42,682 nucleotides of DNA from CAYFHQ01 sp964342805 (lineage in GTDB: Bacteria > Bacillota > Clostridia > Peptostreptococcales > Acidaminobacteraceae), in NCBI GenBank assembly GCA_964342805.1, contig CAYFHQ010000023.1:1-42682 (forward strand), in the 5' to 3' direction. Each line of letters begins with the position of its first letter. Within the stretch, counting starts at the first letter, position 1. Of the stretch, positions 32,952 through 42,017 are shown piece after piece. The position numbers and the translations under genes were made by a program. Below the pieces are notes generated by a model. The model saw only the letters and a list, made by a program, of their open reading frames with translations, was not told the origin of the DNA and made no database searches.

Positions 32952-35900
32952 CTAGGACTCCCCCAAGGAAAGGAGGAGTTCCCCTGAAACGACCATGTCG
33001 TCTAGGTTGCCATAGACATGTTCAACCTTGCCTGCCACAGCCGCCACCACATTGGTTTCCATTTTCATGGCTTCTATAATAGCCAGGGTCTGATTTTCCT
33101 CTACCCAGTCCCCTTCTTCCACTAAAACCTTAACAATTTTTCCGGGAATCGATGCGCCCACTTCCAATGGGTTGCTCGGATCGGCCATAAGGGTATGCAC
33201 GCCAGTCTTGGCTCCAGCAGCCTTTGATGACCTGTCCTCCACCTGGACCTCTCGACGGTTGCCATTGACTTCAAAAGCAATACGACGGGTCCCCTCATCG
33301 GTGAGTTTGCTGATCTCTAGGAGTTTGATCACAAGGGTCTTCCCCTCTGCAATTTCCACTTCACAGGTTTCTCCTTCATAGAGACCATGGAAGTAGACGT
33401 CTGACCCCATCCGGCTAAAGTCACCATGGGTCTTCACATAGGCCAGATAGTCCTCAAAAACCTTGGGATAGAGGGCGTAGGATATTAAGGATTCCTTGGT
33501 TGCTTCAAGGCCAAACTGGTCCTTTAAGCGTTGGGCGTCTGCTTCAAAGTCATGGGGGGCAAGGAGTTCACCCGGCCTACAGGTAATCGGGGCCTCTCCC
33601 TTGAGGACAATGTCCTGAAGGTCTTGAGGAAAACCGCCTTCTGGCTGTCCCATCATCCCCTGAAAATAGGCAACCACTGAGTCCGGATAGGCCAGTCCCC
33701 CGCCCTTTTGAGTCACGTTTTCTGGCGTCAGGTCATTTTGGATCATAAAGATGGCCATGTCACCCACTGCCTTGGACGACGGTGTTACCTTAACAATGTC
33801 TCCGAAGAGGTCATTCACAGACTTATACATTTCCTTTACTTCATTAAAGCGGTGGCCCAGGCCAAAACTGTCCACTTGGGGTTTGAGGTTGGAATACTGG
33901 CCCCCCGGAATTTCGAACTTGTAAATTTCAGCACTGGTCGACTTTAAATCGGATTCAAACTTGGTGTAGACTGGTCGAACTGACGACCAATAGTCTGAGA
34001 TTTTTTGTAGGCTGTCACTGTGGAAGCCGGTGTCCCTTTCCGTGTTCTTGAGGGCAGCCACCACAGAGTTGAGTGCAGGCTGGGAGGTCAAACCACTCAT
34101 GGCGTTGAAGGCCGTGTCCACGATATCTACCCCGGCTTCAGCAGCCATGAGGAGGGTGGCCACACCGTTTCCAGTCGTGTCGTGGGTGTGGAGGTGGATG
34201 GGTAAGCCCACTTCCTGCTTGAGGGCATTGACCAGTTTAAAGGCCGCATAGGGCTTTAAGAGGGCCGACATGTCTTTGATCCCCAGGATGTGGGCACCAG
34301 ACCGTTCAATCTGCTTGCCCAAGTCCACGTAGTACTTCAGAGAATACTTGTCCCTGGACTCATCTAGAATGTCTCCTGTGTAACAGATACAGGCTTCTGC
34401 AATCTTCCCTGATTTTAAGACTTCGTCTGTGGCCACTTCCATGCCCTTGATCCAGTTGAGGGAGTCAAATATCCGAAAGAGGTCAATCCCCCTGGATGCA
34501 GACTCCTGGATCAGGGCCCTGATCACATTGTCCGGATAGTTCTTATAGCCAACTCCATTTGAGCCACGGATTAACATTTGCAGGAGGACGTTGGGCATTT
34601 TTTTACGAAGCTGGTCCAACCGGTCCCAGGGTGATTCTTTCAGGAAGCGATAGGCCACGTCGAAGGTTGCCCCACCCCACATTTCCACAGAAAAGAGGTC
34701 CTTGGCCAAGTGGGCCGTCGCCCCAGCGATCTTCTTCATGTCTTGGGTTCTCACCCGGGTCGCCATGAGCGACTGGTGGGCGTCCCGCATGGTGGTGTCT
34801 GTCAAAAGGAGCTTCCGCTGGCCCTTGATCCATTCCACGACCCCCTCTGCACCCTTTTGGTCTAGTATTTGTTTGGTCCCAACTAAGTTGCGGTCTTTTT
34901 TGTACTTGGGCACCACAGGTACATCGAAGTTTAGCTTTTGTGCACCGGTTTCGTTGACCACCTTGTCACCAAGGAAGGTCAGGACTTGCTTTTCCAAGTC
35001 CGCCTTTGGGCTGATGTCAATGAGGGCCCTGTTATTGGCTATGAAGTTGGTGTCACATTGGCCGGCCTGGAAGTCCTTGTGGTTGAGGACGTTGATCAGG
35101 AAGGGGATGTTTGTTTTTACCCCGTGGACCTTCATTTCTTTAATGGCCCGGGTAGACTTTCGAATGGCGTCCTCAAAGGTCAGCGACCAGGAGGTACACT
35201 TGACTAGGAGGCTGTCATAGTAGGGGCTAATGACAGATCCCGTGTAGCCGTTGCCCCCGTCCAGGCGGATACCGAAGCCCGAACCCGACCGGTAAACGTC
35301 AATAAGACCAGTGTCTGGTGCAAATCCATTGGCCGGGTCTTCAGTGGTGACTCGGCACTGGATGGAAAAGCCCCTAGGTACAATGCTGGACTGGCCCACA
35401 ATACCAATCTCTGGGTCTGATAGCTTGTGCCCCTGGGCAATGAGGATTTGGGACTGGACCAGGTCAATGCCCGTAACCATTTCAGACACGGTATGTTCCA
35501 CCTGAATTCTTGGATTCATTTCAATAAAGTAATGGTCGCCGTTTTTGTCCACTAGGAACTCTACGGTTCCCGCATTGCTATAGTTGACTGCTTGGGATAT
35601 TCGGACTGCGTCCGTACAAATGGCCTCCCTCTTTTCCGGAGTCAAGGCCACCGCTGGTGTAAACTCAATGAGTTTCTGGTGGCGTCTTTGGATGGAACAA
35701 TCCCGCTCAAACAAGTGGACGATATTCCCGTGGCGGTCACCTAAGATTTGGACCTCTATGTGCTTGGGGTCTTCCAGATATTTTTCCATAAAGACGTCAT
35801 CGATACCAAAGGCCTTGCGGGCTTCATTTTTGGCACTTCGGTACTCCGCCAAAAGTTGGTCCTCAGACCGAACAATCCGCATGCCCCGGCCACCCCCACC

Positions 35901-36392
35901 AGCAGACGCCTTGAGCATGACTGGGTAGCCACAATGGGCTGCAGCCTCTAAGGCTTCTTCGTCACTGGCTATGGGACGCTCAATACCAGGAATGATGGGG
36001 ACACCCACAGACCCAGCTACAATTTTAGACTTGATCTTATCCCCCATGCGGACCATCATGTCTGGAGAAGGTCCAATGAAGGTAATCCCGGCCTCTGCAC
36101 ACTTTTCCGCAAACTCAGGATTTTCTGACAGGAAGCCATAACCTGGGTGTATGGCGTCTACCCCCTTGCTTTTGGCTAGCTTGATAATGGCGCTAATATC
36201 CAAATAGGCTTCAATCGGCCCCTTTCCCTTTCCAATTAAGTAAGACTCATCGGCTTTTGTTCGGAAAAGAGCATTCTTATCTTCTTTAGAATAAATGGCA
36301 ACTGTCCGTAGGCCTAATTCCTGACAGGCCCTAAAGACTCTAATTGCAATTTCCCCACGATTGGCAACCAGTACCCGCTTAAATTTCTTCAT
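32952..36392 (-). CDS. pyc: Pyruvate carboxylase
   Basis: A biotin enzyme making oxaloacetate from pyruvate and bicarbonate with ATP, an anaplerotic and gluconeogenic step. It is single-chain, about 1146 residues. The biotin carboxylase domain is at about 1-455, with the ATP-grasp ASAGGGGRGM and the EMNPRIQVEHTV motif. The carboxyltransferase domain is at about 530-800 (LLTDTTMRDAHQSL; metal HLHTHD), followed by the PYC/OADA domain. The C-terminal biotinyl domain carries the biotin lysine in EAMKMET. I chose ATG at 36392, preceded by GGAGGG; a GTG lies 9 bases upstream. It is a single-gene unit between two terminators. Confidence 0.97.
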   Translation of the reverse strand: MKKFKRVLVANRGEIAIRVFRACQELGLRTVAIYSKEDKNALFRTKADESYLIGKGKGPIEAYLDISAIIKLAKSKGVDAIHPGYGFLSENPEFAEKCAEAGITFIGPSPDMMVRMGDKIKSKIVAGSVGVPIIPGIERPIASDEEALEAAAHCGYPVMLKASAGGGGRGMRIVRSEDQLLAEYRSAKNEARKAFGIDDVFMEKYLEDPKHIEVQILGDRHGNIVHLFERDCSIQRRHQKLIEFTPAVALTPEKREAICTDAVRISQAVNYSNAGTVEFLVDKNGDHYFIEMNPRIQVEHTVSEMVTGIDLVQSQILIAQGHKLSDPEIGIVGQSSIVPRGFSIQCRVTTEDPANGFAPDTGLIDVYRSGSGFGIRLDGGNGYTGSVISPYYDSLLVKCTSWSLTFEDAIRKSTRAIKEMKVHGVKTNIPFLINVLNHKDFQAGQCDTNFIANNRALIDISPKADLEKQVLTFLGDKVVNETGAQKLNFDVPVVPKYKKDRNLVGTKQILDQKGAEGVVEWIKGQRKLLLTDTTMRDAHQSLMATRVRTQDMKKIAGATAHLAKDLFSVEMWGGATFDVAYRFLKESPWDRLDQLRKKMPNVLLQMLIRGSNGVGYKNYPDNVIRALIQESASRGIDLFRIFDSLNWIKGMEVATDEVLKSGKIAEACICYTGDILDESRDKYSLKYYVDLGKQIERSGAHILGIKDMSALLKPYAAFKLVNALKQEVGLPIHLHTHDTTGNGVATLLMAAEAGVDIVDTAFNAMSGLTSQPALNSVVAALKNTERDTGFHSDSLQKISDYWSSVRPVYTKFESDLKSTSAEIYKFEIPGGQYSNLKPQVDSFGLGHRFNEVKEMYKSVNDLFGDIVKVTPSSKAVGDMAIFMIQNDLTPENVTQKGGGLAYPDSVVAYFQGMMGQPEGGFPQDLQDIVLKGEAPITCRPGELLAPHDFEADAQRLKDQFGLEATKESLISYALYPKVFEDYLAYVKTHGDFSRMGSDVYFHGLYEGETCEVEIAEGKTLVIKLLEISKLTDEGTRRIAFEVNGNRREVQVEDRSSKAAGAKTGVHTLMADPSNPLEVGASIPGKIVKVLVEEGDWVEENQTLAIIEAMKMETNVVAAVAGKVEHVYGNLDDMVVSGELLLSLGES

Positions 36393-36646
36393 GTGTTTCA
36401 CCCTCCTCCATTTGCATATTTATACACATCATGTATATTTATAGTGTTTTAAACGAATGTTTTTAAGTTTAAATCGAAATGCCTTAATTTTATTTAGAAA
36501 AATCGAATTTCACAAAGATATTAACTGATATTATATATGAACTTATGCATAATGCAATAGGAAAAAGACATAAATTTACGAACATAAAAAAAGAACCACT
36601 TTTTAACATTCGCAAAAGTGGTTCTTGGTGGTTTTTGTTCAATTTA
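36393..36646. other. AT-rich intergenic region upstream of pyc
   Basis: Very AT-rich sequence containing the terminator at 36586-36626 for the RCC1 gene and, nearer pyc, several poly-A/T runs where its promoter must lie. I see no gene, no BirA-type operator and no clear riboswitch. Confidence 0.6.
36586..36626 (-). terminator. Intrinsic terminator after the RCC1 gene
   Basis: AAGAACCACTTTT pairs with AAAAGTGGTTCTT (36591-36626); TTTTTTTATG follows on the minus strand. It lies only 18 bases beyond the shifted-frame stop at 36644 but about 120 beyond the RCC1-frame stop. Confidence 0.92.
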
Positions 36647-36781
36647 CTGGTCAAATCGTGCACTATCGTCTATGGCCTTGTTCAGCAACTTGTCAAATCG
36701 TGCACTATCGTTAATATCCTTGCTCACCAACTGGTCAAATCGTGCATTATCGTCTACGGCGTTGCTCACCAATGGCAGCAT
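36644..36781 (-). CDS. Shifted-frame repeat tail overlapping the RCC1 gene end
   Basis: A 45-residue frame from ATG at 36781 to TAA at 36644, lying +1 to the RCC1 gene and overlapping its last 35 bases. It consists almost wholly of the 14-residue repeat. It is either the true C-terminal tail of the RCC1 protein, cut off by a one-base insertion or reached by frameshifting, or a small coupled gene. ATG at 36781 has a weak binding site (GGTGGGG) upstream. Conservation among the repeats argues that this frame was or is translated. Confidence 0.45.
   Translation of the reverse strand: MLPLVSNAVDDNARFDQLVSKDINDSARFDKLLNKAIDDSARFDQ
36647..36772 (-). repeat. Three tandem 42-bp repeats encoding a 14-residue unit
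   Basis: Three head-to-tail copies of exactly 42 bp (36647-36688, 36689-36730, 36731-36772), separated by nothing. Read on the minus strand in the frame that opens at 36781 they give LVSNAVDDNARFDQ, LVSKDINDSARFDK and LLNKAIDDSARFDQ, then a TAA stop at 36646-36644. Changes between copies are conservative in this frame (V/L, V/I, D/N, N/S, Q/K), which points to coding selection. Confidence 0.88.
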
Positions 36782-38438
36782 TGAGTTCCCCACCCATTTC
36801 CTCTTCTGGTCGCTCTGCAACCGTGTTGAGAATCAAGGTGTCATGCTTGTCTATATCCGTTGACCAACGGATGAGGTCGCCATTTTCCTTCAGGGCATAG
36901 CCATGTTCATTCCCAGCTGCAATGGCCTTGATATACTTGAGGCCGTCCAGCTTGGTGGCCTTGGGATAGTTGATGTCGTCCAGTGTCCGGTAGGTACCCC
37001 AGGTGTAAATCTGGCCGATATCGTCGATGGCCACACAGAAACTGTCAAAGGCCTTGACCTCAACGATGTTCTTTAAGTAAGGGATTTCTTGGGCGAATAA
37101 AATCTCTGTTTCCCCAGGTATACCCAATTGGCCTTTGCTATTGGTTCCCCAACCTAAAACGCGACCGCCTTCGGTTACGGCAACACTAAAACCACGGCCG
37201 GCTGCTATGGCCTTGATTTTGCCGATCTCAGACATGTTGGGGTCATTGGATTTGCCCTTAAAGCCCATGCCCAACTGGCCTGACCGGTTGTCCCCCCAGG
37301 AGTAGACGTTACCATCGTAACCCAGGGCCAACATGTGTGTTGCCCCACAGGAGATATGCATAATATTGGTTAAACTCTCAATTCGCTTGGGTATTTCTCG
37401 ATAGTAGTTTTCTTCGTTCCCCAGCTGTCCATGTTCATTGTTGCCCCAGGTAAAGACATGGCCAGACACACTCAAAGCCGCTGAGTAATTGTAACCCGCT
37501 CCAACTTGGGCCATGTTTTCCATACCCCAAATCTGTCTAGGCACCTTGGAGTCATTTCGGTTTCCGTGGCCCAGCTGGCCATAGTTGTTTCGGCCGGCCG
37601 AATAGACCTTGCGGTCATAACTAAGGAGTACGGTGTGGAACTCCCCGGCACCCAACTGCTTGATATTTTCCATATGCATGAGTAGCTGGCGGCTTTCAAC
37701 TGTGCCAACAAAGCCACAGCCCATCTGGCCAAACTCATTTCTGCCAAAACCATCCACGTCGCCATTTCTGTGGAGGCCATAGAAGGTGTCCACAGAAGCC
37801 TCTATGGAGCCTACACCCTTTTCTTCCGTAACGATGATCTGTTCTTCAAACCAATCAGACCAGTTGCCATTTTTGTCTTGGATCCGTAATCGAATGGTCT
37901 GAATGCCCGGTTTAGAGAATCGAGCTAGATTATTTCCCCATTCATACTCAACAATCTCATTGTCTTCTGCCTTGCATTCACTGGTGTCGTACTCAATGTT
38001 GGTCGTCGTTAAATAGCCCTCCGGTGGGATGACTTTAAACTTGGCTTCGGCTCTCATCTTACTGATGTTCTTGACGGACATGAAGGACAAATAAACCTTA
38101 GAACCTTCAATGTAGGAGGTGCCTCCCACCCGGTCAAGGACATCCTTGGCAATGTCTTTAACATTTTTCACAACCAGGTATGACTGGTCCATGGACACGG
38201 CGTACCGGTTCCACTGGATGTCCCTTTTTTCAGTCATATATTCTTCCAGCCGTTTGATGTCTTCGACGAGGGCTTTTTCTTGCTTTTTAAATTGTACAAA
38301 TGCTGTTTTAATTGCTTGATAGTCTGCTACGATTTCGTCAGGACTGGGTCCTGTGCTTTTTTTGTTTCGAGAAAGGGCTATGCCAATCCCGATGGTTATG
38401 CCTGCTGTAAATATCACACCCGCAATTTGCAGATACAC
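36747..38438 (-). CDS. Membrane-anchored RCC1-repeat protein
   Basis: A 563-residue protein. One N-terminal membrane helix (about 3-22) is followed by a helical coiled-coil-like region (about 35-75). A beta-rich domain (about 90-205) ends in a Y_Y_Y/Ig-like segment, and a beta-propeller follows of about six RCC1-type repeats (about 210-535) with recurrent GxNxxGQLG and V(Y/F)xWG motifs. RCC1 repeats form protein-interaction propellers. The orientation suggests the propeller is outside the cell. The start GTG at 38438 has GGAG upstream. The C-terminus in this frame ends abruptly in EQRRRR within a tandem repeat that is better read in another frame. Its partner is unknown. Confidence 0.85.
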   Translation of the reverse strand: MYLQIAGVIFTAGITIGIGIALSRNKKSTGPSPDEIVADYQAIKTAFVQFKKQEKALVEDIKRLEEYMTEKRDIQWNRYAVSMDQSYLVVKNVKDIAKDVLDRVGGTSYIEGSKVYLSFMSVKNISKMRAEAKFKVIPPEGYLTTTNIEYDTSECKAEDNEIVEYEWGNNLARFSKPGIQTIRLRIQDKNGNWSDWFEEQIIVTEEKGVGSIEASVDTFYGLHRNGDVDGFGRNEFGQMGCGFVGTVESRQLLMHMENIKQLGAGEFHTVLLSYDRKVYSAGRNNYGQLGHGNRNDSKVPRQIWGMENMAQVGAGYNYSAALSVSGHVFTWGNNEHGQLGNEENYYREIPKRIESLTNIMHISCGATHMLALGYDGNVYSWGDNRSGQLGMGFKGKSNDPNMSEIGKIKAIAAGRGFSVAVTEGGRVLGWGTNSKGQLGIPGETEILFAQEIPYLKNIVEVKAFDSFCVAIDDIGQIYTWGTYRTLDDINYPKATKLDGLKYIKAIAAGNEHGYALKENGDLIRWSTDIDKHDTLILNTVAERPEEEMGGELNAAIGEQRRRR

Positions 38439-38563
38439 GCGCCTCGCTCCTTTTCCATCATTTCACACTAAATGCCCCCACATTTAGTCAGTATATTTCA
38501 TTATACACCAAATCGAGGGTCTAGTACCATGAAAGCAAATGGTTGTTCTGAGGAAATTCCAAA

Positions 38564-38599
38564 CAAAAAAACCAGCCTCTTTTTAGTAAGAGACTGGCT
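38564..38599 (-). terminator. Intrinsic terminator of the glycolipid operon
   Basis: CCAG-CTCT and AGAG-CTGG arms (38572-38597) form a stem, followed on the minus strand by TTTTTTTG; about 30 bases beyond the flippase-like gene. Confidence 0.88.
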
Positions 38600-38630
38600 T
38601 GTGTCTTCCAATTTATGAGCCTTTACTCAC

Positions 38631-39662
38631 CTAGGTAATTTCCAAGAGTCTGGCCTCATGTTTTCGACCAAAGGCATACAACCAGAGGGTGAAGAGACCA
38701 CATAGGATCAAACCGAAGTAATAGCTAATGCCCCGCCATAGGAGGGTCGCCACGGTTACCAGGTTGGCTGAGAATACAGAACCCAACAAGAGGGCAAAAC
38801 CCACTTCCGAAGCCCCAACGGTACCCGGGGACGGAATAAAGGCAACCGCCATATAGAGCATGGCTTGCAGGGACACAATGTGCATCATGGACGCACCAGA
38901 GAGACCCAGGGCCCGGTAAATAAAGAAGGTAATACTGAAGAAGGCTGTCAGCTGAATAATGGTCACAAGGAACATATTCAAGGTAAATCGCCAATCATTC
39001 TTATAGGCCTTAATGGCATGTTCATACTCTTCCATGAAACCAGAGGTTTTAGCGATGGCACGCTCCTGGTCTTTGACCAGGTGAACCTTCTTCAAAAGCC
39101 CAATCACCTTATGCATAAGGCCTGTTGCCGCTTCCGGCTTTAGGGCCAAAAGGACAATAAAGGTCAGTCCAACCACATTGATCAGGAGTCCTATAAAGAC
39201 AAAGGCTGATGCCGCTTCCATTTGGGTAAACAACATTTGAATCCGCATGAGGGCCACCACCAGAGAGTAGACGGTTACAGTGACCTGGAAGATAATGAAC
39301 TTACCCACCAAGGCAGCGGTCCCACTACTCATGGGGATATTGTCTTTTTTCATTTCATATAACTGCGCAGGCTGTCCGCCACTGGCAAAGGGCGTCAAGT
39401 AGCTGTAATACTGGCCCACGATGGTGATCTTCAAGGCCGTCCAAAAACGGGACCGGTGGTAGACCTTCTTCAACAACAAGTCTAATATCACCGCTTCGAT
39501 CAACCAAAAAGCCAACATGCACACGAGGCCGTAGACCAGGTACTTCCACTCTGCATTTACAATAATATTGTATACTTCATTCACATTCACCTTGGAAAAC
39601 ATGACCCAAAAGGTCAGGCCAATGAGCCCAAAGAGAAATGCATAATTCCATTTGTTTTTCAT
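38631..39662 (-). CDS. Flippase-like membrane protein (LPG synthase TM domain family)
   Basis: A 343-residue integral membrane protein with about eight hydrophobic helices and the family-typical segment QYYSYLTPFASGGQPAQLY near residue 90. Together with IPSPGTVGASEVGFALL near the C-terminus, this marks the UPF0104/AglD2 group related to the flippase part of MprF. It lacks the cytoplasmic aminoacyl-transferase domain. I chose ATG at 39662. It lies 14 bp after a glycolipid glucosyltransferase, so moving a glycolipid across the membrane is a plausible job, but no substrate is proven. Confidence 0.9.
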   Translation of the reverse strand: MKNKWNYAFLFGLIGLTFWVMFSKVNVNEVYNIIVNAEWKYLVYGLVCMLAFWLIEAVILDLLLKKVYHRSRFWTALKITIVGQYYSYLTPFASGGQPAQLYEMKKDNIPMSSGTAALVGKFIIFQVTVTVYSLVVALMRIQMLFTQMEAASAFVFIGLLINVVGLTFIVLLALKPEAATGLMHKVIGLLKKVHLVKDQERAIAKTSGFMEEYEHAIKAYKNDWRFTLNMFLVTIIQLTAFFSITFFIYRALGLSGASMMHIVSLQAMLYMAVAFIPSPGTVGASEVGFALLLGSVFSANLVTVATLLWRGISYYFGLILCGLFTLWLYAFGRKHEARLLEIT

Positions 39663-39676
39663 AATCCTCACCTACA

Positions 39677-40762
39677 TTAGATCAGTTCCAATGCAAAGTC
39701 GCCCACTTTTTCAGGCTCAATCTCCATGCGGAGATCTTCCATACTCTGACGGAGTACGTTCAAGGCCTGGGGATCTTCCAAGGTGCCTGCCACTTGCTCA
39801 TGGAGACAGTCCTCACCGTCCAGCAAAATACCAATCCCTGTGGACTGGATAAAACGAACATTTTCCTTTTCTTGACCCACACCAGACTCTTTCAAAACCA
39901 CTGGTATGCCCTTGTTAATGGCTTCGAAAAGGGTCACGCCACCGGGCTTGGTTACAACCAAATCAGACTCGTCCATCAGCTGGGCGATCTGGTCGCTGTA
40001 GCCTAGTACTTCAATATTTTCATAACCACTGTCCTTGCTGAGGCGGTCATACAAGTCTTTGTTATGACCTGTTACCACGATCACCTTGACTCCGGACATG
40101 GCGTCAAATTTACTGAGGACGTCGGAGTTAAGGCCCACCTTGTCCATGGCTCCACCCATGATGAGTACTTGTCGGTAGTCCTTATTTTTGCGGTCACTCT
40201 TTAAAAAGTCCTTCTTTACGGGAATCCCAGTAATGCGGATTTTTTCCCGGTCGATCCCTTTTTCAATCAGCTTGTCTTCCACAACTCGACAAGGTACAAA
40301 GTACATGTCTGTGTTGTTGTGAATCCATTCCCAGCTGTCCACCACATCGGTAATGGAGGTAATCAGGGGTACAGAAAGATCATATTTTTCTTTTACCTTT
40401 GAAACAAAACCCGAGCAAAGGGGGAAGGTAGATATGATTAAATTGGGATTATTCCGCTTTATATACTTGCCCACACGCTCAAGGTAAAGGTTATACATGG
40501 CTGTGTCCAACATGTTGTTGGGCACGTCCTTCTTGATTTTATAGAAAAAGTTATACAAGGACGTATGACTCTTGGTCAAAGTCTTGTAGATATTGAAATA
40601 CACGTTTTTCGTCTTCGGGCTTGCGATATCCATGATGTCTTCAATGACGATATTCAGGTTTGGGTCTGACTCCAGCAACTGCTCTTGAATTGCCCGTGCC
40701 ACACTGTTATGGCCAAAGCCAAAGGCACTGGTAAGGATCAGAACATCGTGTTTCGTGTTCAT
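39677..40762 (-). CDS. Diacylglycerol glucosyltransferase-like (MGDG synthase family) 2
   Basis: A 361-residue GT28-type glycosyltransferase. The N-terminal MGDG_synth domain opens with LILTSAFGFGHNSVARAI. The C-terminal nucleotide-sugar domain carries GGAMDKVGL and the VTKPGGVTLFEAI donor-binding signature. Family members (UgtP/YpfP) transfer glucose from UDP-glucose to diacylglycerol to build glycolipid anchors. The start ATG at 40762 has GGGAGG upstream. It is 16 bp after its paralogue, and the two may act in turn or on different acceptors. Confidence 0.9.
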   Translation of the reverse strand: MNTKHDVLILTSAFGFGHNSVARAIQEQLLESDPNLNIVIEDIMDIASPKTKNVYFNIYKTLTKSHTSLYNFFYKIKKDVPNNMLDTAMYNLYLERVGKYIKRNNPNLIISTFPLCSGFVSKVKEKYDLSVPLITSITDVVDSWEWIHNNTDMYFVPCRVVEDKLIEKGIDREKIRITGIPVKKDFLKSDRKNKDYRQVLIMGGAMDKVGLNSDVLSKFDAMSGVKVIVVTGHNKDLYDRLSKDSGYENIEVLGYSDQIAQLMDESDLVVTKPGGVTLFEAINKGIPVVLKESGVGQEKENVRFIQSTGIGILLDGEDCLHEQVAGTLEDPQALNVLRQSMEDLRMEIEPEKVGDFALELI

Positions 40763-40778
40763 GATGTTGCCTCCCGTA

Positions 40779-41900
40779 TTAGATTACAATGGGTCGTTGT
40801 ACTTCCAACGATTCCGATAAGTCAACGATTTTGTCGATGGAGTAGGACCTAGAGATCCGCACCATATTGTCCACCATGGCATTATACATGTCTGGATTCT
40901 TTCGAATCATCTCGATCTTGCCAATCAAGGTCGACAAATCATCCACAACCAAGGCGGCTTCGTTGGCTGCCAAGAAATCCGCATTTTCCCGTTCCTGACC
41001 TGGTATAGCGAAGGGAACGATCATTGGAATACGCTTGGACAAGGCTTCCGTTGTGGTTAGACCACCTGGTTTGGTGATGATCAAATCTGCCTGATCCATC
41101 ATCTTTGGAATTTCTTTCGTAAACCCATGTATTCGAATACGACCCGTAGCCGTATAGTTACCATACTTTTTCATCAAGCTATCATATAGGCTCTGATTTC
41201 GGCCACACACCACATCCAGCTCATAGGAGTCTGAGTGTACAATGAGAGACTCCACCACGTCAGCGATGTCCTTTGACCCCATGCTACCACCCATGACCAG
41301 GAGTTTCATCCGGTTCACAATGGCATGGTCCATGTACTTGGGCTCTGTTTTCTCCCAAAACTCCCGCTTTACTGGAATCCCGTAAGGGAAAATCCGGTCT
41401 GCAGGCACATTTCTCTCCATCAGGGTTTTCTTGGTATACTCACTCCCTGTGATATAGGCGTCCACGTGGGGGGCGATATAGGCATAGTGGGCTTTGAAGT
41501 CGGTCACAACTGAAATAAACTTGGACCGGACAATGCCCCGTTTCTTTAAATTGGAGATCAGGGACACCGCAAAGGGATGGGTCCCAATGATCAGGTCCGG
41601 CTGAACCTCCAAAAGCTTGGCGATCACCCGACGGCGGATGGTCATATTTCCAGCCGTTGTCAGTTGATTGAAATATTTAAAGTCAAACTCCTCATAAAGA
41701 CGACCATAGAGACTTGGCAGGTTTTGTGCCATAAATCTGTAGCCGTCGGCAACAAGGTAGTTCATTACCGAAGATGTTTCTTTATAAAAATCAAATGTAT
41801 GGGTTTCATACCCTTTTTCTGTATATTTTTCTTCCAGCGACTTGGCCGCTGCATTATGTCCCTCACCTGTCGATGCCGTTAAGATTAATACTCTTTTCAT
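40779..41900 (-). CDS. Diacylglycerol glucosyltransferase-like (MGDG synthase family) 1
   Basis: A 373-residue paralogue of the next gene, with the same two-domain form: VLILTASTGEGHNAAAKSL at the N-terminus, GGSMGSKDIADV at the start of the C-terminal domain, and ITKPGGLTTTEALSKRIP for sugar-nucleotide binding. I chose ATG at 41900 because GGAGGG precedes it; the frame runs upstream to 41945 without a site. It is the first gene of the glycolipid operon. UDP-glucose as donor is family-based inference. Confidence 0.9.
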   Translation of the reverse strand: MKRVLILTASTGEGHNAAAKSLEEKYTEKGYETHTFDFYKETSSVMNYLVADGYRFMAQNLPSLYGRLYEEFDFKYFNQLTTAGNMTIRRRVIAKLLEVQPDLIIGTHPFAVSLISNLKKRGIVRSKFISVVTDFKAHYAYIAPHVDAYITGSEYTKKTLMERNVPADRIFPYGIPVKREFWEKTEPKYMDHAIVNRMKLLVMGGSMGSKDIADVVESLIVHSDSYELDVVCGRNQSLYDSLMKKYGNYTATGRIRIHGFTKEIPKMMDQADLIITKPGGLTTTEALSKRIPMIVPFAIPGQERENADFLAANEAALVVDDLSTLIGKIEMIRKNPDMYNAMVDNMVRISRSYSIDKIVDLSESLEVQRPIVI

Positions 41901-42017
41901 CTGGTCCCTCCGATCGCATCTTACAATCTTTATTCTATAGACCATCTATTAACACATTGTGAGTACTATATTAATGTTTTCTTAACGACTCTTGATTTTT
42001 GTTAGGAATAGGTGAAT

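Noticed and set aside
34702..35220. Plus-strand open frame of 172 codons
   Set aside because: It lies inside the well-conserved pyruvate carboxylase gene on the other strand.
36647..36772. CRISPR array
   Set aside because: The three 42-bp units are directly contiguous with no spacers, have coding-type substitutions, and no cas genes are nearby.
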